A model generated the notes under the pieces. It had not been told where the DNA came from. It did no database searches and saw nothing but the letters and a program-made list of their open reading frames with translations. A stretch of 64,000 bases of DNA from Branchiostoma floridae (lineage: Eukaryota > Chordata > Leptocardii > Amphioxiformes > Branchiostomatidae), in NCBI RefSeq assembly GCF_000003815.2, contig NC_049979.1, positions 27,011,484-27,075,483 on the forward strand, in the 5' to 3' direction. The translations under genes and the position numbers were made by a program. Positions 42,113-55,269 of the stretch are shown here, piece after piece (positions within the stretch are counted from its first letter, which is position 1; each line of letters opens with the position of its first letter).

Positions 42113-43044
42113 GTTACAGTACATGATTTCAAAATTTGTAGAGCAATCACAAAGAAGAGAATCTAAGTCATAGAATTCTATGTGACCACACGTTTTGCCA
42201 ACTCTATGATAGTGTAGCCCGTTTCGTCCAATTTTTAGTTTGGACCAGTCCATTTTGCCATGGGGGTGACTTTGGAATAGTCCATATTTACATGGGAAAT
42301 ACATTTGGAGGTTCAGATATCCACAATGATCTCTCCTGAAGTCAAATATTGTGCCAAAGATGCCAAAGTACAATTTCTTAGGCATTATGCGTATTTGGTA
42401 GTATAGCGTTATACTAGCTCAGTACATAAAAACTTCAGGGGGTATGTACAGGGGGGTTAGCAATTGAAGATTTACAAAACTTTTACATTTTCATATTCAG
42501 ATGGACCGTCTCCATATTTCTAGGTGCGTATTTCATCAAAAACTGCATTTTTGCAAAATAGTGTCCCCCCCCCCCTACTTCAGTGAAGAATCACGTATTG
42601 CACAGAACGTGCGCTTTATATAGGAAGGCAATGATTCACATGTAGGATAACTTTTAGTTATATCAAGGAGTTTTCATCGATGAAAGCTCCTTCTTTAATG
42701 AAACGGGAAGTTGTTGTGTATGTCATGTTTATAATATTGGGGGTACCTGGTGTATTTGCAGCCAGTAGGTACCAAATTTTGATAAATCTTACTTGGTATT
42801 ACCCATGCTTTTGCAGTATATATGATAGATCAATACTTTGACGATTTACTCATATAAAAGGACACGCGTTACTCTTTCCCCTTGCTCGTTTGGTTTTCAC
42901 GGTGATTGAATAATGTGATAAACATTCTATGATTTTTGAAACGCAAGTTAACTTTATCCCTTTCACGTTTATATTGATTCGAAGCCATCGCAAGCTTTGG
43001 ATTTCTGATATTATTTGTAATAGACATGACCTATTTCAAGCAAA

Positions 43045-43235
43045 CGTCGATGAAGGTTAGGTATCCAGTTAGTAAGTTATTCAAGCAACAATTTGATTTT
43101 GAAAACGGTCAGACGTTTTAGACAGCCATCTGGTATCTTCCGTCGGTGACAGTCAGTTTCGACAAGTCTGACCGTTTCCAAAATCATATCCAGTTGCTTA
43201 AGTATATACAACTGCCTTTTTGTAGTATTTCAAGT
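43045..43235. repeat. ATATCCAGTTGCTTA-family repeat, longer copy
   Basis: Shares GATGAAGGTTAG, ATCCAGTTA and the arm CCAAAATCATATCCAGTTGC with 6437-6580; here the two arms are separated by about 80 bases including GTCAGACGTTTTAGACAGCC. Confidence 0.6.
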
Positions 43236-44149
43236 AAATGAATATTTCTTCCACAATCACAATAGTTCTAAATATTTCAGACAATTAAAATTTTGAACAT
43301 GTTAGAACTTGGCTTTATATTGCATATATGTTGAAAACATTTTGAAAGTACACCGTAACTGCACAAATGATTTCTTCATTTAGAGCAGTTTATGGGTCTT
43401 CTGAGTTCAATTATCAAGAATGTGAAGGAAAATTGAGCGGCTCAAATAAACTTAGACACAGAATCATCGGAATGAACTTTGTTACACGACATTTGTACAT
43501 GGTACAATGTAAAGCAACAGTAATAAATCAATTTATACAATGACACAATGACACATATTACTATAATACATATTACTACATAAAGTACAGGAATGTGAAC
43601 GTAAATGGCGAATTGACATAGTACAATATACAAGTTAAACGGTTAGGTCTGCGGTTGTACAATATACAGTATTCTCTCCTTTTTAGATCATTGCATATAC
43701 ATTGGCCCAAGTATGTAGATATGTAGTCTGGACATGACACAAGTAGATTGAAAATACAGATGATTCTTCTTGCTTCGAACCTTCGTCATCAGATCAAACC
43801 GCATCACAACGGAATGCAACTCCATTCCAAATATACAATGCAATATTCGCAAGCAACAGTTCATATGTTATCAAGTGTTAAAAGCTTTTTAGTTGCATAC
43901 AGTATATGGATGACCTAGGCCTGGTGCGGTCACTAAAAGGATTCAAAGTCAACCTATATAGCAAGCCTTCACACAACGTGGACGTCATCACTTGTACAAT
44001 ATGAAAAATAAGATATTTAAACATGCATGATGATGAAACAAGACCATCAAACTTATAATGATAAGATAATCATATAAATAAACGACAAAAATGACGCACT
44101 TTACAATCACAGTCCGTTTCGACTGTTAATGATCGTTGAAATCCTATTT

Positions 44150-45178
44150 TTCAAAGACATCGGATATAGGTTAACCCGTGGATAAGGGGAATAAAAAATC
44201 CAATTTCAATTTTTAAAAACAAAATTTTTATTTCAATTTTCAAAAACATCGGATATAGGTTACCCCGTGAGTAAGGTGAACAAAAATTACTATTTCAATT
44301 TTTGAAAACAAAACAAAACAAAAAATCAATTTCAATTTTTAAAAACATCGGATATAGTTTACCCCGTGGACAAGGTGAATAAGAATTACAATTTCATTCA
44401 TAAAAACAAACAAAAAATTAATTTCAATTTTTAACAACATCGGATATAGGTTACCCCGTGGATAAGGTGAAAAATTACAATTTCAATTTTTAAATCATCG
44501 GATATAGGTTACCACGTGGATTAGTTGAACAAAAATTTCAATAGTTAAAAACAAAAATTTCAATTTCAATTTTTATAAATATCGAATATAGGTTACCCCG
44601 TGGATAAGGTGAAAAATTACAACTGTGATTTTTAAAAACATCGGATATAGGTTTACCGTGGATAAGGCGAAAAATTACAATTGTAATTTTTAAAAACATC
44701 GGATATAGGTTACCCGTGGATAAGGTGAAAAATTACAATTGTAATTTTAAAAACATCGGATATAGGTTACCCGTGGATAAGGTGAAAAATTACAATTGTA
44801 ATTTTAAAAACATCGGATATAGGTTACCCCGTGGATAAAGTGAATAAAAGTGGATAAGGTGAAAAAATATAATTTTGATTTTTAAAAACTACGGATATAG
44901 GTTACCCCGTGGATAAAGTGAACAAAACTTTCAATTTCAATTTTCAAAAACAAAACTTGCCATTTTTAAATTATCGTATATAGGTTACCCCGTGGATAAG
45001 GTGAATAAAAATGGATAATGTGAAACATTACAATTTCAATCTTTAAAAACCATGGATATTGGTTACCCCGTGGATAAAGTGAACAAACTTTTCAATTTCA
45101 ATTTTCAAAAACAAAACTTGACATTTTAAAAAAACATCGGATATAGGTTACCCGCGGCTGAGGTGAACTAGCGTTATG
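44150..45178 (+). repeat. Satellite array made from a MITE end
   Basis: About 14 units of 55-95 bases, each holding AACATCGGATATAGGTTACC, CCGTGGATAAGGTGAA and an ATTACAATT/CAATTTTT spacer. The unit equals the right terminal inverted repeat of the palindromic MITE family. The array ends with CTGAGGTGAACTAGCGTTA, the intact MITE terminus. Confidence 0.9.
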
Positions 45179-45884
45179 TTATCTTGCAGTAACAGACATA
45201 TGTTTGGGATACCACATAAGTCGACACATTCGCGGGGTCCGTACAAGTCGTTGTGTTTTATGAGAAGAGATTAAGGTGCCTACAGATGGGGAGAAGTGAT
45301 AGCGCGTTCTGTAGGCGCAACAGCGTCACTAAGTGTGTGTATCTCTTCTCGCCATCAACAGGAATTACTCGCTATGACGCAAACCTTTCGGCTGGAATGT
45401 AAGTTGTAAGCCTGTTATCAGCGGGTACGCCGTCTACAAGCGATGAATTGTAGTCTTTGAGTCCACGCGAAAGTACTATAAACCTAACCTGAGGACATGG
45501 TGAGGGCGGTGTGAATATGCGCTCGTCTTATTAAAGGACTTGTTGATTCGACTATGTATATGGCGTCCTCAGGAAGCCTTGAAATTAACGCGAGCGTCCG
45601 GAAAAATGTCTTCATTGTGAGATCTAAGTGGTCTGGAAAATTTTAAAAATTGACTCACCCGTCTGTATGCAGACAACAGATTCTTCATATTCTTCATATC
45701 TTCTTCTTTAACTATGGAATTGAGGTTAACCAATTGCATTATATGTAAGTCCTTGTTTGTATTATTACTTACCCGATATACCGTCTTTTGCATATGGCAT
45801 AATACATATACACCAGGTTTTACTTATTAGTGCAAGCTGCATATCCGAATACAAGTGATTCTCTCATACCGGGAAGGACCACTA

Positions 45885-46010
45885 ATCTTTTCCAGAGGTG
45901 TGGTGGGATCTTGCTGGAGGTGTGGCTCTCCTAAGACACGGGACCTCCATTTAACGTCCTGTCCGAAAGACGTCCGTAACCGAGGCTAGGTACCCAAGTA
46001 ATATAAAGGG
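45885..46010 (-). mobile_element. SINE fragment
   Basis: ACACGGGACCTCCATTTAAC and CGAGGCTAGGTACC match the reverse complement of the SINE body. Confidence 0.6.
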
Positions 46011-46040
46011 AGAAGATTGTACTGTGATTTCGAACCCGGT

Positions 46041-46341
46041 GAGTGAGTGGTGAGTGAGTGGTGAGTGAGTGAGTGAGTGAGTGAGAGAGTGAGTGAGTGA
46101 GTGAGTGAGTGAGTGAGTGAGTGAGAGAGTGAGTGAGTGAGTGAGTGAGTGAGTGAGTGAGTGAGTGAGTGAGTGAGTGAGTGAGTGAGTGAGAGAGTGA
46201 GTGAGTGAGTGAGTGAGTGAGTGAGTGAGTGAGTGAGAGAGTGAGTGAGAGAGTGAGTGAGAGAGTGAGTGAGTGAGTGAGTGAGTGAGTGAGTGAGTGA
46301 GTGAGTGAGTGAGTGAGTGAGTGAGTGAGTGAGTGAGTGAG
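46041..46341 (+). repeat. (GTGA)n array with GAGA variants
   Basis: About 300 bases of GTGA units, interrupted at irregular intervals by GAGA. Any frame through it encodes a tetrapeptide repeat with no meaning. Confidence 0.95.
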
Positions 46342-47097
46342 CTGTCTCCCCTCATCAGAAGACGATGGTTATTCGTTTAGTGTACACGTGATCCACAATG
46401 TTGTTATGCACAAACTATAATATGAGCAAATCAAAATGAATGCCTATGAATGAAGACCACACTTAATGTAACCAACGCTTCAAATATATGGGGCTTACTC
46501 ATATTACGTTAAGCTAGAGGCACGTGGCCGCTGCAATGGGTCGGATAACTTGTATCGCCCCCCCGTCTCTATTTGGGTAAGTCCCAACTATTTGAAGTGT
46601 TGGTCACACAAAGTGTAGTCTTCTTTCATGTCATTTACTGACACAAATGAACTTTTATGCTAGGACAAATTCATTAACTATTAATAAGAACGCTTAATAT
46701 TCACGCTAACCCTTCCTAGCTAGAAACTTTGTAATATATTCCATGTAGCACGTGACTCAGTCTGTGTCCTCTCAATCGGTGCCAATCGCTGAGGGTGTCT
46801 GCCTGCGTGCCTATCACTCATTCTCCCGTCATGACACAGCAGCGAGTCATCCATCCTTATCATCGGACTGGATACTAATGACCAGCACAGGTACCCAGGC
46901 CTTACTGTGTGTTTATGTGGGGTTTGTCTCACCGTTCAAGTTTCACGCTGGGTGCGGTTTACCCGAGCGTGGCGCGCTCTTGAAGTTGTTGGACGGGCTG
47001 AGACCATGGTGAGAGGGTAGGTGATGATTCTTCTTTCCTTGCCTTCGTATCAGTGCTAGACTACGTGTTTGTTTCTTACGATGTGAGGTTGTCTCTC

Positions 47098-47241
47098 TGC
47101 CTCTCTCTCTCTCTCTCTCTGTGTGTCTCTGTCTGCCTTTCTGTCTGTTTCTCTGTCTGCATGTCTCTGCCTCTCTCTGTCTCTCTGTCTCTCTGTCTCC
47201 GTCTCTTCTCCGCCTCTGTCTCTCTGTCTCTCTCTCTTTCC

Positions 47242-47295
<54 letters not shown>
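47098..47295 (+). repeat. (CT)n-rich then (GT)n microsatellite
   Basis: CTCTCTGTCT-type sequence at 47098-47245 passes into an uninterrupted GT run at about 47246-47295. Confidence 0.95.
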
Positions 47296-47298
<3 letters not shown>

Positions 47299-48379
47299 CC
47301 TCTCTGCTATAACTAGACACGCACGTATTGAAACGATACATGTCGGCCGTTTTACTGGCGTATATTTTATCTAAGACGCCCAACCATGTACATTTCAAAA
47401 CTTGCCATGAATGCAGCAGATTAGCAACCAACGCTTTAGTGCTCTCTCTGCTCTAGAAATCTTGGCCACATTCGCGACCCACAAAATCGGTGCACCGAAA
47501 AATATCAATGAGCGGTTGACACAGTTGCTAGGTGATATGTATGAACGCAAGCTGTTTTTCTACATTCCATCTCTCAAATTATCAGGCCCGACACTATGGG
47601 GCTTTAAAATTCCTTGATATATATCTAGTAGTAAATGGCAACTCCCGAGTTTCTGTTTACCTCAATCGAATGCAGCTACATCATTTTATGTTCACAAGTG
47701 GAAAAACAAACAAGTAGCCAATAACTGGTGACACCTTTGATACTAAAAATAGCACCAAACGATCGTTAAAATGACGTCAGTTCCAATATATCCCCGCGAA
47801 TTGGATCGGTGGAAGGCAATCGAGGTGAAGACAATTACTGGACTCAACAAACGCAAAAGAGATAGCCTGGTTCCCAGCCTGTTTCAGGGCTGCAGACTGG
47901 GAGTCTCTCGGCATTGTATCCATGATTTCACATTAAGTTAATATTGAAAGTAGATTTCCCTACCATTTTTTAACAACGTATACGTAAGTAAGATCGACAT
48001 AATAGAATTGTATACCACAAATAGTTGGAAGGGAGGTTACAACATAATTGCAGCATGTGATCTTTCAAACCAGTATACATTTTACAGTATTAGTACAGAA
48101 GGGTCTAGCTTGCACATTTCACAAACACCAGAAGTAAAAAATAATAATGTGTAATAAATATGCTTAGAAATTGTTGTTTATGTCATTCGCATAAAGGTTT
48201 TGTTCTCCAGAATATTTCCAATTTTGCAAAAATCTTATACAACGGACGTCTTTGCCTCCCTGAATTCAGTACCATACAATACAGTAACCAACACTGATTT
48301 CTATGAACTCTTAATTACCTTTGCCAGAATGGGCTTGTGAGTCTGTGTATGTGTGTGTCTGTGTGTGTGTCTGTCTGTT

Positions 48380-49260
48380 AACAGCATAACTCGAGAAGCC
48401 TTGGATGGATCCCGATAATATTTGGTAGGTGGGTAGGGGTCGAGAAAACGAAGGTCAAGTTCGATAATGGACCCCCTAGCGGCTTGCTAAGGTACTGCAG
48501 CAGAACCTCAATTTTTTATATCTCGTGTCCTGGACATGCTGTGGTTATGATTTTTGAGTGGTAGATAGCCCCTGGGGCAGAGAGTAAGTACTGTGAGTTT
48601 GGAACTTTTTTAGAACTGCAGGCTCCGGTTTCCTTTCAAACTTTGGACGAGAATAACTAGAGAACGTGTTAATGGATCGTCATGATTTTTGGTATGTAGA
48701 TAGCCCAAGTAACAAAGTACATAATGGAATACTAATTATGCAAATCAGCAACTAATTTGCATAATTAATGAGGAAAGTTTATAAATCCACTGCATTTCAC
48801 GATAGGACTTTCAAACTTGTCACATATATAGATGAGAAAGAGAGAAATATCAATGTATATTAATTATGCAAATGACGGCCTCATTTGCATAATTAATGAG
48901 AAAATATAAACGTGTTGACAGATCGTTATGATTTTTGGTATGTAGATAGCCAAAGGGAAGACTTACATGATGGAATTCTAATTATGCAAATTGGCAGCTA
49001 ATTTGCATAATTAATTAGGAAAGTTTGTAAATCCACTGCATTCCTTTATAGGACTTTCAAACTTGTCACATTTGTAGCTGAGAAAGAAAGAAATATCAAT
49101 ACATTATTAATTATGCAGATGATGATCTCATTTGCATAATTAATGGAAAATAAGAACGTGTTGACAGATCGTCATGATTTTTGGTATGTAGATAGCCTTA
49201 GTAAAAACTTACACAATGAGATACTAGTTATGCAAATTAACAGCTAATTTGCTCCTTGAA
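48380..49260 (+). repeat. 245-bp tandem repeat with octamer pairs
   Basis: ATCGTCATGATTTTTGGTAT followed by GTAGATAGCC occurs at about 48676, 48924 and 49169, giving a 245-248 bp unit (two full units and a partial one). Each full unit carries pairs of ATTATGCAAAT and ATTTGCATAATTAAT. The left flank (AACAGCATAACTCGAGAAG, CTCCGGTTTC) is a family segment also seen at 19302-19325. Confidence 0.85.
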
Positions 49261-49847
49261 CTGCAGGAGCCGGTTTCAAGAAGGATGAAAGGATCATCAT
49301 GATTTTGGTATGCTGATAACTTAAGTGATGCTTGATACAATTTAATATTATTATGTAAATAGGGATCTAATTTGTATAAGCAATGGGAACCAACTCCAGG
49401 CATATAAAATAAAATGTAATGAGTAACACATTCTACATAACAAACCTGGTTTATTTGGCAAAGGTATGTGTTCGTGGAACTCTAGTTTTATACATGTAAT
49501 TGAAATGTGGTAGATTATGTAAAATATCGCTTAAAAGATAACACGGCACACAAAACGTTTTAGATAGCGTTCCTTTTTTTTATCTTGGGGCATTTTAGAC
49601 CTGGAACCAAAAAGCATCGGCTGAATTCCAGCCTATCATCTCATCAGAAAAGTTTCATTTAGAAGCAAATCATTTCACTGTTCCCTGCACGCCAACAGCG
49701 CCCTTAATTGGGAAAGATTACACTCCTGAGTGTACAAAGAACAATTTACGTCAGTTGTGCGTCATCGCCTCTTTCACGAGATAGACGTTAGTTTTTTGTT
49801 CCTTTGTGTTGCATTTTAAAGGCCACAGCAAGTAACATTTGTGAATT

Positions 49848-50071
49848 AACGTTAGTTCACCTTTATCCGTCGGGTAACCTTTGTCCGTTCTCTTTATTTA
49901 GGAATATCAAGTCGACAGATGATGGTTTCAAAATGCAATATTTTGAAAATAGTACAATTTGAAACTAACGGTTAACGTTACCGGTCATCGACTTGATATC
50001 CCTGGATACCATGCTTAATAGCAACATAACGGATATAGGTTACCCCGCGGATAAAGGTGAACTAAAGTTAT
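49848..50071. mobile_element. Palindromic TTCACCTTTATCCG MITE
   Basis: Left AACGTTAGTTCACCTTTATC, right CGCGGATAAAGGTGAACTAA, with GTCGACAGATGATGG and CAATATTTTGAAAATAG inside. Confidence 0.8.
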
Positions 50072-50124
50072 ATAACAGGGGCGCATTGATACTCGCCTGA
50101 CCTGTTCTCCTATGATGGTCAATA

Positions 50125-50385
50125 TGACGTCCTTTAAGAGACTCTTGAAGTAAAAGAAATGAGCAAAGCGAACGGACACGGACTATGAACCCTTTTGCTC
50201 TATTAGTTGTTTTTGTACCATGTATATGTAATGATATATGTTGATAAATTTATTAGGACTCAATGTAAACTGTATCTCTGTTATATTTTATCTGACCCTG
50301 ACCTCCCTCATGACCTCAATGAAAAGCGGCCTGCAGGCCGATCTGAGCTTCTCATGAATAAAAAAATGTTCAAACAAACAAGCGA
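50125..50385 (+). mobile_element. LINE 3' tail, second copy
   Basis: CTTTAAGAGACTCTTGAAGT (the last codons FKRLLK and stop), GGACACGGACTATGAACCC and TCATGACCTCAATGAAAAGC match 25551-25795. Confidence 0.7.
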
Positions 50386-51070
50386 ATGGCAATAATAAGA
50401 AAATATCATGCGCTAGCCTAAAGCTTTTTTACCCATCTTGTTTTTACAGATCTTATACATCTGGATCGTGCGGCAGGAAATGCAATCATATAACTTACTT
50501 ACTGTGGCCTAATAGGAAAAATGACTGAAATTCTGGGGGTAGGGGGGGGGGGGGGGTCAGTAGCATTATCATGTAGGAAATGATGATCAAAATTGGGAAT
50601 TTTTTTTTTAAATTAAAAATTAAGCCAATCCTCTATCTTCTAGACACACGAATGACTAATATGTTCGTAAAGGGAAAACCGGTATGGATATGATAAAAAA
50701 AAATAAAGGAAATCCTTTCACAATGATCCGACGAGTGAATCATTATGAGCAATACGGCCCATAGACATCATCAAAGTTAGATGGCCGGGGCAAACGGCGT
50801 TTGAGTCACAAAACTATTTTCAGCAAAAGCATATTAAGCTTGTCTTTTCGACCATGTTAGTTATAGCACAACAAATTATAATATGAGCCATGTACACTGA
50901 AACCATGACACTCGAAACCCTTTAAATTTCATCACTTTTTGCCGTGCACTACCATTGGTGGTAACCTGTGGTTTCGCCGCATTGTCAGTTCGATACAGTC
51001 GTTTCGCTACTTGACCGAAGTCGCTTCGCTACACGGCGTTGTTTCGCTACCCGCGAATGCAATTTCTGCA

Positions 51071-51162
51071 TCTGTATCTGTATCTATTTAACCGGTATAA
51101 CTGCCCATCGGCGTAACACACCCCGCTTCGAAGGCACGCAGCGCGGCAACAGCAATGGTTCG
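51071..51162 (+). repeat. GCCGGTATAACCGC-family fragment
   Basis: TATCTATTTAACCGGTATAA, CATCGGCGTAACACACC and GGCACGCAGCGCGGCAACAG match the element at 23048-23168, with more changes. Confidence 0.6.
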
Positions 51163-53966
51163 TGATTTAACGTCATATGGTTGCAAAGCATTACACCATG
51201 CACCAATGACTGTAAAGCTTACAGTTTTTCTTTCCAACATTGAACACAATAAATGAAAAAAAAAAGAAAATCAAACACAGGAAAAATATGAAACCGAAAC
51301 GTCATTTTTTTCCATACAAATTCAACACTGAGGACTAAATTTTGAAATGAACCTACCTAGATAAACTTGGACACTTTTTCGCATGAAAGGGGTACCTAGA
51401 TTTTCATAAGAATTTTGCGAAAAGAACACGATCGAGAGTTCGAAACAAATTATACTGAATTTATACACTGTAACTTTATACTTTGTAGTAAATAATGTAT
51501 ATATATTTCGTAAATCTCTTATGAAATCGAGAATTGAACATATTCCGGAAAACCCTCATGAGTTCCGCAAAATTCTCACGAATACGTAGACACTCCTATT
51601 TGTGAGTACCTGGTTCCCTGTATGGATCAAAATTGCCTCCTTGCAGTTCAAGACATTATTGCGGAAAAATCACTGATAGCTGCGAAAACGACAGGAATCG
51701 CTAGGAGGCATCAACGTCGACTCGTGTCGATTGTCTGAATGCCCCAATGACCGTTGTAATGCTTACAACTTGAGTTTCAAGGCTTTAAATGCTTATAAAT
51801 AAAGCAAAACAAACAAAGGGAACAGAAAAGCTTTTAATACCGATTTTTGATGTGAAATCAAAGACACGTTATCATATTCAAACAAAAAAGTCAACATAGA
51901 GGAATAAATGTGGTAATGAGGTTGACTATTACATGCTATATCCTTGTTTACAATCAAATGGATACCTAAGTATTCATACGAATTGAAAGATGTACTGCTG
52001 AGAAACATACAAAATGTAAGGACTTCATACAATTTTTAATTTACTTAAATTGTTTGAAAAGACAAAGAAATCACAAAGCCGGGTTTCTGTTCTAATCAAA
52101 ACACAAAAATGTTATATAAATTAAATGGATGTTTAAAAAGAAAAAAAATACGACTAAGGAAAGAAGCTTTCTGGCTGGACGCGAACTCGGGTTTGAAGTT
52201 TATTGGGTGATGCACTTAGGCCATGTTGATGACATCCGCGCGCATCAATTTCCGGCCGTTTCCAAATAAAACCAAGTTTTCAGCCATACTCTTACGGAGT
52301 AATGCATGTTTTACAGAACTCTTACAATCAAATACTGTAAGGAAAAAGAAAGTAATGAACACTACGGAGTTCATACTGATTTCAACGAATACACACAATT
52401 CTTACAATACGTTTACATTTTAAAAGCCCCGTCCAATTCGTTTGCTTCTTAGTCGTACTAAATCCGTAAATTTCGTCTGAATTCTAATTAATTTATTTGA
52501 TAGTGAAAGTTGGCAGTACGAGTGACGCAACCTTCTGGTATTGTTCTGGTAACGTTAACTTTCAATCTATAGTTATATTCATTTATTGTTTCCTAAGTTA
52601 CGTTTAATTATTTTGTGTAATATGTTTTTCATTCCATGATTTCCGTTAATTATTATCCATACTTATTTAGGTTCATACTTATTTTTTGGTTAAATTTATA
52701 TGAATGTAATAAGTTAATATAGGAAGGCCTTTTCATAAGCTTTTTGCTTTCGGCCTCCCTAGCACTGTTTATGTTTCACAATTCACTATATGTACTTACT
52801 GATATCGTTTTTAAAGTGCGAAACAAATAAACAAACAAAACAATAAACAAACCTCATTACAACATCTAGTCCTCGATGTTGACTGATTTGTTTGGAAAAC
52901 AATAACATCGCATGACAGATCGCTTTTAGAGTTTTTTTTTTTGTGTGTGATTTTCTGTGCTCTATGTAATCTAATCTGTATACTTAACAGGTATGAAAGT
53001 TTCAATTGTAGGAGTATTGTGTAGGAGTATGTGTAAAATCCCTATGTGTTGTTGAGACTCCCTAGAAACCCATATCATGTCAGTCTCTAAGACAATTTTA
53101 CGGAATCCATAAGGGTTAAACGGAATACATAAGCATTTTACATCTTACGATCCATTACTAAAGAAATAAGAAATACACGGAATTCATTCGATATCTATCA
53201 AACATACATTATTATTACTAGACGGGAATAGTTTTTTATAAAAATCCGTATAACTAGTATGTTTCTGAGTAGTGGAACATATAAAAATTCAAAAAAATCA
53301 TATGCATATTGCTGTGATAGTATTCCCCTTCATTTATTTATAGACAAGCCCAAAAAAAGTAAAATTGTAGAATTTACAAATGTTATTGGGTCATGTGGGT
53401 ATTTGCCACGTGTCATTGACGCCGCCTAGCAATTCATGTCGTCTTTGCAATCATTAGTTATTTCTTCTGCAATGATAATATGGACTGCTAGGAGGCATTC
53501 TTGATTCATGTAATACTCTAATATAGGCATCAAACTTCTCAATAGAATTTTACGAAATTAAGAAGGTTTTAACGTGATACATTTTTTTGCATTTTAGCGC
53601 TTATTCGGCAAATGCCTGGAGCCCAGAGTATTCCGTGGAAGAACGCAAGAATGGAAGAACGCAATGATGCAGTGCCAATACAACGTTTGTTGCTTCGCTA
53701 ATATAGCTAACTATGCAAAATATGTCGATTTTTTGTTGTCGTTTGCGTGATCTAAAACTGCGCTCTATAATAACTAAGAATCCTTATTGATAAATAATCA
53801 AATAATGAATAAAATTTATTAATACGAAAGGTCTATGTTTGTTCAAATGGTCCTACTATTTTGATGCGGCAATTGGCTCAAAAAGCTAGTGCATCAGTCG
53901 AGTTCAAGTTCAGCCAGTCCACTTTTTCTTATTTGTATCTTATTTTCGTTTTAGAAGCCCACTTAA

Positions 53967-54010
53967 TTAACCCTCAAACGCCAGACCGAGTGGGGTCCAA
54001 ACGGACCCTA
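53967..54010 (+). mobile_element. Possible TTAA-flanked transposon end
   Basis: TTAA followed by CCCTCAAACGCCAGACCGAG resembles a piggyBac-type terminus. I did not find the partner end. Confidence 0.25.
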
Positions 54011-54974
54011 AAATGTATTGTTCAATAAAATCTCATTTCCAATTTGTATTGGCAATCTTTGTATTTAGTTCTCTATCAATGTAAGAGGAACATTTTAACA
54101 CATTCATAATTGTGTAACTTCTACAACCTCCAAAGTGTCTCTACAAGAACAATCATTAGGCTACGGCACAACTTTTTTCCCATTTCTTCCTCGTCATGTT
54201 GAGCATCTCTGAATTAATATATATAATATATTTTTAAATCAGGTGAAATTAATGAGCGCGTGGATGCCATCTATACAGAGAAATTACCTGCTATAGTCTA
54301 CGTTCGGCTATCTTAAATAAGATTATATTTAAGTCACTTTAACTGGTTCTAAATTTGTCAGGCAATTTAAGATTAAATTTGAACATAATACTAGATATGT
54401 TGGAAACTAACATTATATCTAACGTTAGACATGTTTTTAACATTTTGAAAGTCGAACAAAAATATCTACAAAGTCAAACAAATACTAGTCACTGTTTTAC
54501 ATGGTTACTTATCTCAGTTAAATTGTTCCTAAATGTTAGAACTAAAGGCAACACACACGTTGTATTGCGCGGAATCGATTCTACTACGCAACAGAAACGC
54601 ATCTCGTTGAACACTTACTGAACCACATGTAACATTTACTTGCCGCAAGCTCACAAAAATCGATTGCCTTTCATTGCGAATTGTTTCAACAGTCGCGCAA
54701 TTGTGTCAGCCAATTTATATCCGACAATCTGGAGTTAAAGCATATCATTAGTGCGTTAGGGAGCGTTTTATCCCCATTAATACACGAATATGGTTGCGAC
54801 GCGCGGCAGGTGACTTTGTTTTGAAGGTGAACTTTGAAACGTCCTGCATAGCCGCGGAGGAATATATTCATTCCGTGCACGTGTGACGGTCTCACAACAC
54901 CGTGGAGGGATATACTGGGTACATCACTCTAGCTTTATCGTTACTTTAAAGCTATGTGCAACCACCGTCAGGAA

Positions 54975-54984
54975 TATATAAAAG
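54975..54984 (+). promoter_or_regulatory. Candidate TATA box of the globin gene
   Basis: TATATAAAAG lies about 290 bases before the globin ATG and in the right orientation. Several ATGs occur between it and the chosen start, so either the 5' UTR is long with upstream ATGs or transcription starts further down. Confidence 0.35.
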
Positions 54985-55269
54985 TGTTTTCTGACACCAA
55001 ACGATGTCACGTGCTCTATCGCGGGAGTTTATTTGCTCTCCTCACTGTGTGAAGTTGTTGGAAAAATCGATGTTTTGTCCGGATCAGGTCAGGTGGTAAT
55101 TCTACAGTACGTCTGACATGTTTTATGTCAGTTGACCTGACGGTAACCTGTAGTTTCTCTGTCCTCGCACAGGGGTTAGAGCTAAGTCCCGGCAAGGTGA
55201 CTGAAGCGTACACTCAACCCAGAAACGTCCTTGAGTCTTTTATTACCACACGCCTGCAACATATATACG

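Larger units (their letters stand above)
39564..55269. other. Gene-poor, repeat-rich interval of 15.7 kb
   Basis: No multi-exon gene can be assembled here. It contains two short coding-like segments of unknown nature (40718-40831, 41318-41398), an inverted pair at 39876-40010 and 42432-42588, a hAT-like element, a 1-kb satellite, (GTGA)n and (GT)n arrays, a 245-bp tandem repeat, a LINE tail and several MITEs. The stretches 51200-53960 and 47700-48340 are plain AT-rich sequence in which I see nothing specific. Confidence 0.5.

Noticed and set aside
45951-46355. Minus-strand open frame of repeated Thr-His-Ser-Leu
   Set aside because: It is the translation of the (GTGA)n array and has no gene context.
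47053-47431. Cys/Val and His/Thr-rich frames on both strands
   Set aside because: They are translations of the CT and GT microsatellite.
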